Assembly (NCBI GenBank): GCA_027475525.1
Contig: JAMWFC010000049.1
Location: 1,737,297-1,801,296, forward strand
DNA from: Macrolepiota albuminosa
Taxonomy: Eukaryota; Basidiomycota; Agaricomycetes; Agaricales; Agaricaceae
Length of the DNA: 64,000 bases
Direction of reading: 5' to 3'
The notes under the pieces were generated by a model that saw only the letters and a list, made by a program, of their open reading frames with translations, searched no databases and was not told the DNA's origin. This document shows, in pieces, positions 1 through 8,685 of this stretch; position 1 is the first letter of the stretch, and every line of letters begins with the position of its first letter. Both the position numbers and the translations under genes were made by a program.

Positions 1-2784
1 CTCAAGGACTACCTCGATGAAATGCTTGGTAAGGGATTCATCCGACCCTCCACCTCCGCCGCCGGAGCCCCGGTTCTATTTGCCAAAAAGAAGGACGGCT
101 CACTCAGACTCTGCGTCGACTACCGGGGACTCAATAAGATCACCAAGAAGAACCGCTACCCGCTCCCGCTCATCGGCAATCTGGTCGATCGACTCCGCAG
201 TGCCAAGGTCTACACGAAGATCGACCTCCGCTCCGGTTACAACAACGTCCGCATCGCCCCGGGACACAAGTGGAAAACCGCGTTCCGCACGCGGTATGGT
301 CTGTTTGAGCACCTTGTGATGCCTTTTGGAATGACTAACTCCCCCGCCACGTTCCATCCAATACTTCATGAACGACATTTTCCACGACATGAGCGATGTC
401 TTCGTGATCGTCTACCTGGACGACATCCTCATTTATTCCGACTCACCGGAGGACCACCAGAAACATGTCTGGCGAGTCCTCGAACGCCTCTGGGAGCACA
501 ACCTCCACGCCAAGCCCGAGAAGTGTTCATTCCATATGGAAGAAGTTGAGTATCTTGGCGTCATCGTATTCCCGAACGGCGTTTGCATGGACCCCCACAA
601 GGTCGAGGCCATTGTCAACTGGCCGCAGCCCCGGAACGTCAAGGAAGTACAATCTTTCTTGGGTTTTGCTAACTTCTACTGGAGGTTCATAGATAACTAC
701 TCGGGGATCACAAAGCCCCTCAACCGGCTCACGTGCAAGGACGTTGCCTGGAACTGGGACAGTAAGTGCCAGAGTGTCTTTAACCTGCTCAAGGAGGCTT
801 TCACGACCGCCCCCATACTCTGGCACTACGACCCAACCCTCCCAATTATTCTGGAATGCAACGCCTCCGACTACGCCATCGCCGGGATTTTCTCGCAGAT
901 GGAACCTGACGGAGGGGAACCCCAGCCAGTTGCCTTCTACACCCGGTCCATGATCGACGCTGAGCTCAACTACGACATCTACAACAAGGAGCTCTTCGCC
1001 ATTGTCAAAGCCTTCAAGCAATGGCAAGCCTACCTCGAGGGAGCCCGGCACTGGATTCAGGTCTACTTGGATCACAACAACCTGCAGTACTTCACCACGA
1101 CCAAACAGCTTAGTCGACGGCAGGCCCAATGGTCCGAGGTTCTCTCGGAATACGACTTTACGATCCAGTACCGCCCAGGACGACTCGGAGCTAAACCCGA
1201 TGCCCTCACCCGTCGACCGGATGTCTATCCCAAGAAGTCGTTCGAGGCGGAACGCAATGCGTTCAATCATCGTGTGGTGATCCCTCCCGAACATCTGAAT
1301 GCTGTACTGATCTTAAACGACAAAGGAACCCTGAGCCAGATCCGCCGCGCCCCCCGGGACAAGTACTTCACCGACCAGGACCCCCGCAACCCCCCCAATG
1401 GGACCGACCAGGACCCCGCCTTCTCCCTGTCCCCCGACGAAAAACTCCTCCTCCGGGACAGCGGCATCTACGTCCCAAATCATGCCCGACTCCGCTACGA
1501 CGTCCTCTGTCAACACCACGACCACAAGCTCCGGGGACACCCTGGAATACGTAAGACTCTCCAGCTGATCTCCTGGACTTACTTTTGGCCAGGGTTGAAA
1601 AAGGACGTGACCCGCTACATTCGATCATGTGAACCCTGCCTCCGGGCCAAGGTCCCCCGACACCGACCATACAGACTCCTGAAACCCCTGCCAGTCGGAC
1701 GACGCTCCTGGTCCTCCATATCCCCGAACTCCCGGAATCTGAAGGGTTCAATGCCATTCTCGTCGTTGTGTGCAGGCTAACCAAACAGGGCATCTTCCTA
1801 CCCTGCCACACCACGGACACCGCTCCAGACTTCGCCCGGCTGTTCCTCAAGCACGTCTTCGCCAAACATGGACTCCCGGACGACATCGTCTCCGACCGTG
1901 GCCCCCTCTTTGTGTCCAAGTTTTGGAATTCCCTGTGTAAGGCACTTGAAGTAAAGACTAACCTCTCTACCGCCTACCACCCCGAAACCGACGGCCAAAC
2001 CGAAAGGGTCAACCAGTCCCTCGAGCAGTACCTCCGACTGTACGTCAACTACTTGCAGGACGACTGGCGTGCCGAGCTCCCCCTGGCCGAGTTCACCTAC
2101 AACAACACGCCGCACTCTGCCACCAGGGTATCCCCCTTCTTTGCCAACAAGGGATACCACCCTCGACTGACACTCTCGCTCCGGGACATCCCGTCGCACG
2201 CCGCCCACGAGGTCGCCCGGGATCTCCAATCCCTTCACGAGTTTCTCCGGGAAGAGATCGACACCGCGAACCGGGCCTACGTGAAACACGCCGACCGGAA
2301 ACGGGAAGACACCCCCAACTGGACCCCCGGGACAAAGGTATGGTTAGATCGACGACACCTCCGCACCCGCCGGCCCTCCCCAAAACTCGATCACAAGCGT
2401 CTCGGCCCGTTCAAAATATTGAAGAAGGTCTCATCCCACGCCTACAAGATCGAGCTCCCCCCGGGACTAAAAGGTCTGCACCCGGTATTCCACGTCCGCC
2501 TCCTGGAACGACACCCCCCGGATCCTTTCCCCGAACGACGCCCCGAGCCCCCTCCCCCGGTCGAGGTCAAGGACGAGTACCACTACGAGGTTGAAGACAT
2601 CCTCGACTCCCGGAACATTCGTGGACGACCCCACTTCCTCGTACGATGGAAGGGATACGGCCCGGAAGACGACACTTGGGAACCGCGCCGAAACCTCGAA
2701 GGCGCCCTCGACAAACTCCGGGACTTTCAACAACGGCACCCGGGAAACGACCTTCCCGGGCGCAGGACTCACAGACGGCAGTAG
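1..2784 (+). pseudogene. Ty3/gypsy chromovirus pol, 3' part (element G), frameshifted
   Basis: Reverse transcriptase, RNase H, integrase and chromodomain of a Ty3 retrotransposon; the 5' part (Gag, protease) lies off the window. Reading runs in frame 1 to about 360, frame 2 to about 1710, then frame 1 again. Frame 1 opens with the RT fingers ([27 protein letters not shown]). Frame 2 holds YLDDILIY, RNase H (NASDYAIAGIFSQ) and the integrase HHCC region ([16 protein letters not shown]). The last block has the integrase core ([25 protein letters not shown]) and a chromodomain near 2580-2720 ([16 protein letters not shown]). The first shift fits a 4-base insertion after ACGTTC at about 354-362. 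The second fits loss of a non-multiple of three just before the integrase catalytic D-F motif, at about 1710-1725. It has no in-frame stops, unlike the other elements. The broken frames make it inactive. Confidence 0.9.
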
Positions 2785-3217
2785 TGGGCGTAACCCCCGC
2801 CTCTGGGCTCAGTAGGGATTCAACTCCCATGTATACTTTCTGCTTTTTCCTTCTAGATCTTACTCTCTTTTAGTACCTTTTCATAGTAGTGTCCCGGAAC
2901 CTGGGCAAGGTGCTCTTTTCAGTCTTCTTTCGCCCCTTACACCACCCCTTGCCCTGGGAGACCAAGTATATACATTTTGCTACAAGTACAATATTTTACA
3001 AACCCACAGTGATACGACGCTGTACCAGCAGTCAGGGACAAAACATGCACCAGAAGTCAAAATAAACATTTAATTATAGGCTGAAAACTGTAAGCCTCCT
3101 GGTAGCAGTCTCAACAAATATCTATCTCCGAAAATATCCCAACAAATACACAGAAAAGTACAGAACAACAGGCAGGGACCGGCTCAAACTATCAGCTCAA
3201 CAATAGTCTAACCACTG
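2785..3217. other. Non-coding DNA downstream of element G
   Basis: This stretch follows the chromodomain stop. It should contain the 3' UTR and, if present, the 3' LTR of element G. I find no second copy that would define an LTR and no convincing TG..CA ends. No gene is seen. Confidence 0.5.
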
Positions 3218-4003
3218 TCATGGAGAGGAAAAGCATGGAAGCTGGTAATAGACGGAACAGGATTGGACAGAACAGGATGAAATTGGGAAATTATTATATT
3301 CATTCGATATTATAATTCTCAATTTCATCATCAAATCAGTCAATGTTCGGCAATGGACGGAATAGGATGAAATTGGGAAATTATTATATTCACTCAATAT
3401 TATAATTCTCAATTTCATCGTCAAATCAGTCAATGTTCGATTTGACAACAAGGAGGGGAAAAGGAAAGAAGTAGAGGATGCAGGGAGGCGCTCAAAGAGG
3501 AAAGAAGGATCCATGAATTAGATCAGGCTAAATGGAGCTCAAGCAAATGGAGAAGCGGCAATCAGAAACATCCGGAAGAATGGTGGAACGGGTGGCACTG
3601 AAACAGGCCTCCCAAAAGGGAAATTGGACTATCAAATACGTTCTGGAAGTGGGAGAGTTTCCAACAAAGAGTCATATGTAGATAGTGGTCTGTGCACCAG
3701 AAAAACAGTATAAATAGCCCAAGTTTAGTAGAGAATGGACAGGCAATTGATAGGCAAAGGCTCGGTGATTCCCAGGGAGTGAATCGCTTAGGCCGGAGTT
3801 TGTTAAGAAACCTCGACTTGTGGGAATATTATTATTCTCATTCAATATTATAATTCCTCAAAACCTCGGCGTTTTGCAAGATTATTAAACGCAGTCAAGA
3901 TAATAATTATCCCTTTTGTCATCAAAGTCAGTGTGAATTCAAGGTCATATTCTACACTAGCAAGCCCCAGAACTATCAAGTAATACTTCTACCAAGTACT
4001 ACA
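3218..4003 (+). mobile_element. Solo LTR, family H (5' boundary approximate)
   Basis: The segment from about 3421 to 4003 reappears in inverted orientation at the right edge of the window (63396-64000) with high similarity. Both copies end at the same point (CAAGTACTACA) and diverge immediately after it, which defines the 3' terminus as ACA. A TATA-like box (TATAAATAG) at about 3710 is typical of an LTR promoter. No retroelement coding sequence adjoins either copy, so both are solo LTRs or LTR ends of elements running off the window. The 5' limit is uncertain because of the 90-bp tandem repeat. Confidence 0.7.
3265..3444 (+). repeat. Two tandem 90-bp units with internal inverted repeat
   Basis: AGGATGAAATTGGG recurs at 3274 and 3364, giving a 90-bp period. 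Both units end in TCAAATCAGTCAATGTTCG and differ at only a few bases. Each unit contains an imperfect palindrome: ATGAAATTGGGAAATTATTA is followed about 15 bases on by its near reverse complement (TATAATTCTCAATTTCAT). The units sit at the 5' side of the family H LTR. Confidence 0.8.
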
Positions 4004-4034
4004 ACAGACGAGCCAAGACGAGAACAAATGAAAA

Positions 4035-6358
4035 CTACCGACCCTCGCCCCCTCCCCCCCCGGGCCAGCCTCGAAATCCCTCCCCCATCCCCTCCGGACC
4101 GTGCTCCCGCAATACTTCCTCGGCCAACTGTTTCCAGGATGGGAGCGACTCACCCTTGTCCAGAACTCTCTCGAACCAGGAGCCGGGGGCGGGCACGTTC
4201 CTCCGCCGGTGTGCCGACACCATCCGCCCCAGCAAGTCGAGGCCCTGTTCTACCCCGGGAGTCGTCACCTCAGGGTGCTGCCCCTCCTGCAGCGCCGCGA
4301 GTGCCACGGCCACCCTGTCCAAGAGTAAGCAGTGCTCCCGGGCCTAGCCTGGAAATGTCAGTGGGAAATTGAACCCGAGGATAGGGAGACTCACTCAATG
4401 AGGCCATACAGGCCACCACCACGTCCCGGCGCAGGGCCTCCGCCAACCCCTCACCCCCTGCCCGAGCCTCGCCCTCAGAGCCTCTAGCTCGGCCTCCGCT
4501 TCCCCCCGGGCGACCCTGGCCTCCTCCAGGTCCCGGATCATCGCCTCCCGACCCTCCTCCAGATCCCGCCCAGCCGCCGCCTCCTCCCTTGCCCCCTCCC
4601 CGTGACCCCCCTGCTCCGGCTCCTGCAGGGCCCCAACTTTGCCAGCTTGGAGTCCCCCAGACAGGGGGGAGAATGTTGCTGGGGACAGGCGCAGGAGGGA
4701 GACCGGGGATGGGGTCCTCAGGGGCAGGCGCGCCTTCTTGGATGGGCCCGGGGAGGGACTAGGCGACGCCCGCCTCTTCCCCTTGTTGGGGCGCCCCCCG
4801 CAACCCTCGTGACTGCCAGTCACAGCCCGGGTCACCCGACGGGTGATCAGGACCATGGGCCGCCCCCGGCCCCCCACCCGAATGGACCCTTGGCCCCCCA
4901 ACCCCCCACTGGGCACCTCCGTGGACGCTGCAGGCACCTCCCCCACCGGCTCCACCCCCTCTCCCACCAGCTCCACCACCCAATCCCACTCCTCAACTCC
5001 CATCCTCCGAGTAACCCCAGCCAGCGGCCACCCCTGCTCCCGGGAGACACACTGTGCCCTCCACAGCGCCGACACGGAGCACCGCTCATGGTTGAGATGG
5101 CAGGCCTCGCAGATGGACATATCGCGGCGGGACAAGGGGCCTGGAGCCTCGAATAGGCAAGGCACCACGCGCCGGGCGCAGTGCAAGCACTGCACCAAAG
5201 TCAGCAGAAAGACCAAGAGGTAGGAGCCCACTCACCGGTCTATGTAAGGGCGACCTCTAGAGGCTGTGGCTCAGTCACACAGCTGGCAGAGGGAGATCCA
5301 AAGTGTATTAGAATATATACTGACAATATCAAGGTAGCTACTCACCTGGCAGAGGGAGATCCAAAGAGAACAAGTCTGGGGATTCCCTATGCCAGGTTGG
5401 ACGCTTCTGGGGCCTCTGAAGCATGGGAAACAACTGTACAGTACAACAAAACCTTAAAAACTCGAAAATTGACTAACCAAACAAGTGTGCAAACAAGGGA
5501 GGAAAACTCCGGACTTTAGAAGTCAGAAAGGCAAACTCCGGCTTATCTAAGCAGCCTGAGAGCGGTGCTGAAGGGCCCACACTTGTCTGAGTGATAGCTA
5601 AAGAACCAGAGCACCTCAAAGGTTGAGAATAGTACCAACAGATAGTGTTGAAGAAGTAGTAACAGCAAAATGAGAGAATGGTAGAAGAAATAAGGAAGTG
5701 AATGAAAGGAGAGTGAAGAAATAAGGAGTGAAAGAAGAAAGGAATGAGGGGTCCCCTGACAGTCTATTGCTCACACACCAGGCGTGAGCAGGCAGGCCCC
5801 GGAGCCTCTCTAGGGCCTCCCCGAACAGCTCCTGCGTCACGGCCGCCCATGCAATGCATCGATCTTTCGGGACCTCTGCAACGGTCCCCACCGCCATCCC
5901 AGAGCGACGGAAGCGAGGGGCAGGCAGCCTAGGGCGGGGAGGGGGGTGCGGACGGGGAGGGTGGACAGTCATCCATGCAAAGGTGGGCGCGGGACGACTT
6001 GAACGGGGGGGACGCTGAGACCCGCATCGGGAACAGGCTCCGGGAGCCGGCTGGGACCCACCTCCAGGGCAGTGATGTTGTGTTGTTCTGAAAAAGGAAG
6101 GTCAGTCACGACAAGCGAGCGGCGCGGGAACCACTCACGTTGTTGCACAAGCGCCGCCACATGCTCCCGGTCCTGGCGGGCTCGATACCGCGCGTCCCGG
6201 GCTTCCCAGGCCATGAGGGGCGCGACCTCGTTAGTTTGCGGGGGCGTCGGGGAATGGGTTGGCGTACGCAACATGTTTGAACTTGACGGTAAAAATTTTT
6301 TTTCGATACGTGGCGAGTCAGGTGCCGGATCCCACGGTTGAACCCTGGTCCGAACCAC
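4035..6358 (-). pseudogene. Degraded multi-exon gene with paired CxxC motifs, split by a solo LTR
   Basis: This is a minus-strand gene of a type I associate with repeated agaricomycete proteins; its function is unknown. Exon 1 (about 6270-6135) encodes NEVAPLMAWEARDARYRARQ. An intron GTGAGT...CTGAC..CAG of about 48 nt follows at about 6135-6090. Later coding segments include ELFGEALERLRGLPAHAW. A second GTGAGT...GCTGAC..GTGCAG intron lies near 5190-5237. The central exon (about 5190-4400) has CLHCARRVVPC and ICEACHLNHERC, a possible zinc-binding pair, then Ser/Pro- and Lys/Arg-rich linkers and an acidic coiled coil rich in Glu, Ala and Arg (DLEEARVARGEAEAELEAL). A third intron follows at about 4393-4345, and the last exon encodes WFERVLDKGESLPSWKQLAEE. 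Decay is clear: a frame change is needed near 4450 to continue into ALRRDVVVACMASLS, a stop sits just after the third splice site, and the gene is interrupted at 5243-5761. Confidence 0.55.
5243..5761 (-). mobile_element. Solo LTR of element E family (519 bp)
   Basis: The sequence is essentially identical to the two LTRs of element E (32351-32869 and 38328-38846), starting TGTAAGGGCGACC and ending GGTCCCCTGACA. GTCTA lies immediately on both sides (5238-5242 and 5762-5766), a 5-bp target-site duplication, so this is a solo LTR left by LTR-LTR recombination after a full insertion. It differs from the E LTRs mainly at GAAGCATGGG versus GAAGCGTGGG, a CpG to CpA change. It sits inside the CxxC pseudogene, just upstream (minus strand) of an intron donor. 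Confidence 0.93.
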
Positions 6359-6404
6359 TGGCTACGCGCGCCTCGGAGGGTCTCGGCGCTGAGGGGGGGT
6401 GATG

Positions 6405-7353
6405 TCTCCAGTACTGCATCACGCGCTCTGAGGTGTTTTGCCTCAGGTTGTTCCTCCAACGACAACGGACACTTCTTCATAGCGTTTGTAAATGTCTTAA
6501 TTGTGTTGTCGTTATGCTGCTGCAGCATAATGATCTCATCAAGCAGGCCCGTGATCACCACCTGCGCCACCGGATCCGCCAAAAACGCGGACTCTGGTGG
6601 CACTCGCTGACCGGCAGATATGAGGCGTCTCCAGACTGCCTCTGCCTGAGGGTCCAAAACCTCTGACGGCGTCCCAATCTCCTTTCCTTTCCCTTTCTCC
6701 ACATACAATAAGCGCCGTGGAGATGGTGCACAATGAGGTGACAGCAATGCTTGTCGGGGCGGTGTTTGAGGTCAGGGTTGACCTTGATTCTGCATCCTCG
6801 CCAACAGTTCATCCTGTCTGCACCCTACTATTTCCTGAGGCCCACCTCCTCATGCCCCAATACTCCTCGGAGGCGATCGCCTCTGGTCTCTTCTATATGT
6901 CTCTCATGGAGGTGGCGTCCTCTCTCATTGTCGTCGAGGTTGCACCACCTCACTCTTTCCTTGCTGATGATGCCCCACATCGTTGTCCACGTCCATAGGT
7001 GCTACCTGTGGCGCAGTTAGTGCTTTCTCATCCGAAAGGAGTGTACTTGCACTCTGGGTCTGCGTCTGCTGCATTGGCATTGGCATACCCCACATAACCT
7101 GTCCTCCCATCTGCTGTCCAGGACCAGCTGGTCCTGGGAAGTATGGTATCTGGAAAAACGGCGGATAAAACTGCAGAGGTTGTCCAAATTGGGCTGGGTT
7201 TTGCCCAAACTGGGACACCACTGGATATGACGCCACAGTCGGCGTCGTTACAGGCTGCTGAATGTTTTGCTGGGGGTGATCCCCCCCTCCTCCAGAACCC
7301 TGTAGGTTCTGAGGCTGCTGCTCACTGGTCGTACGCTGGTAAGGGTACAACAT
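6405..7353 (-). pseudogene. ORF3 N-terminal fragment of element A
   Basis: The ATG at 7353-7351 matches the ORF3 start of element B. The N-terminus is rich in Pro, Gln, Gly and Met (PYQRTTSEQQPQN, then MPMPMQQTQ). It continues to the conserved segment VLDPQAEAVWRRLISAGQR and LLDEIIMLQQHNDNTIKTF, and stops at the fragment edge near 6405. Four in-frame stops (6925, 6904, 6850, 6772) are all TGA. At 6904 and 6772 element B has CGA at the aligned codon (11092-11094 and 10960-10962); at 6850 B has TGA too. Function unknown; see the complete ORF3 entries. Confidence 0.75.
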
Positions 7354-7408
7354 GGTAATACAAAAATGTCGACGTGTCGATGGGAAAAAACACACTAAAT
7401 TCCCCATC

Positions 7409-7428
7409 ATCAGGTTACATAACCTGAT
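7409..7428 (-). promoter_or_regulatory. Stem-loop upstream of ORF3 (element A)
   Basis: ATCAGGTTA and TAACCTGAT form 9-bp perfect arms with a 2-nt loop, about 55 nt upstream of the ORF3 ATG and in the spacer after the pol stop. The same structure is kept in element B (11592-11611). A role in ORF3 expression is only inferred. Confidence 0.4.
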
Positions 7429-7583
7429 CTGACTGCCAACTCCACATCACGATCTGCATTATCTCATCAGATAGATCAATCTCCATCTTATCTATCTGGA
7501 ACAACCATGATCCAATCCAGATCAGATACTCAGTTGATCCAAGCTCTGACTGATCCAGCCTACATCTTATCACTGCCATCAAT

Positions 7584-8311
7584 CTAAGCACGTGAGCACT
7601 TAGCAAGCTGATTTGGGCGCTTCACACCCTGCAGTTCTAAGTACCGACCCAACACTGCCAACTTGGCACATGTGTGATACGACTCCCATGTCGTATCACC
7701 CGCACTCCATCGTACCTCAAATTCGAGGTGTGTTCCTCCCTGCCACCAATGGCCCAGGATATCCTTGGCAAACCATTCCTGTGTGTCACTGGCACCAAAA
7801 TCATATGGCTTGGGCGTCACCCGATTAGGGAACATAGCATCATTGTTTGCGTTATACTGCCTAAGTAACGATACATGAAACTTAGGCATAATCCGATGTG
7901 CTTGCAGAGCTGCAGGCAGCTCCAGAACATAGTTCAATGTGCTTGGTTCCACGACCAAGACTCTGTATGGTCCAATGAATTTTGGACACAACTTCCTCGC
8001 TCTTCCTTTCGGAAATTTCAAGTTTTCCGTTGACAGATATACTAACATCCCAGGCATTAGCTCTGGTTCCTCACTCCGCCTATCATTTGCATGGCATGCC
8101 TGTATAACACGTGCAGCAATGATAGCATTGTGTGCATTGGCTAGATTCTCCAATGCTTGCTGTGCAAAGTCCTTCACCCCCTTGTGAACGACTCTGTCCA
8201 TCCTTAGTTCGCGCAGCATGGAGGGCATGTACCCTCCATTAAGCTCGAACGGCACATATTTCGTGGTCTCTGACACACTCACGTTGATTGCAAACTCGGT
8301 TAGCGGTATCC
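7584..8311 (-). pseudogene. Integrase C-terminus and chromodomain of element A
   Basis: About 240 residues follow the integrase core: ETTKYVPFELNGGYMPSMLR, a GPY-like region (LCPKFIGPYRVLVVEPS), then KFHVSLLRQY. A divergent chromodomain follows (EWFAKDILGHWW, LEFEVRWSAGDTTWE). The end matches the B and C pol ends (ELQGVKRPNQLAK). Upstream RT, RNase H and the catalytic core are absent, so it cannot work. The close homologue is 11767-12528 of element B. Confidence 0.85.
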
Positions 8312-8322
8312 TATTGAAACAA

Positions 8323-8495
8323 TGTCAAGTTTTGCTTAGCCTTACAGTCACACCAACAGAACCAGATCGATAGTCGATTCTAGTACTACGAAGTATGACA
8401 GTAAAATTGGCTGCCTTATGTAAGGCAGCCAGCATGTATGTAAAGTAATGGTAAATAATTAATATAATTATATAACTATTGTACGATATGTTACA
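8323..8495 (-). repeat. 3' LTR of element B (173 bp)
   Basis: The + strand sequence begins TGTCAAGTTTTGC and ends GATATGTTACA, giving TG..CA ends. On the minus strand it is preceded by a polypurine tract (CAAAGGGGGGCA) at 8496-8508, where a Ty3 3' LTR should start. It contains a 10-bp-arm hairpin at 8409-8430 (GGCTGCCTTA / TAAGGCAGCC). No second copy is present in the window, so the boundaries rest on the ends and the PPT. Confidence 0.75.
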
Positions 8496-8685
8496 TGCCC
8501 CCCTTTGAGACTGGTAATCAGTCTCAAGGTAGGAGGGACAATTTGTCCAAGTCAATAAGTAAGTCAATGTGGAGGCACTCTGGTCCTCCACGGCTCGAAA
8601 AATGTCCAAGTCATCTGTCAAAAGATACAATGCCGATGTTAACCAACAGTATGAATTGAGAAGGAGATGAGCCGCCTACGATAAT

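Larger units (their letters stand above)
6405..8322 (-). mobile_element. Element A fragment (Ty3 chromovirus with downstream ORF3)
   Basis: This minus-strand fragment is colinear with 10597-12600 of element B and very similar to it. It contains the integrase C-terminus and chromodomain (7584-8311) and the first part of ORF3 (6405-7353). It breaks off at about 6405, mid-ORF3. At the other end it stops against the LTR of element B. Just before that junction about 90 bp of integrase sequence is missing: A runs from GCGGTATCCTAT straight to TGAAACAA, which B carries about 90 bp further on. A is probably the host into which B inserted. Confidence 0.8.

Noticed and set aside
100..390. Long antisense ORFs across the GC-rich Ty3 and ORF3 regions (for example 527-1294 minus and 15801-16534 both strands).
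   Set aside because: They are shadows of real coding frames in GC-rich sequence and show no independent motifs.
2785..3217. Possible 3' LTR of element G.
   Set aside because: No second copy, no polypurine tract next to a TG terminus, and no matching ends were found.
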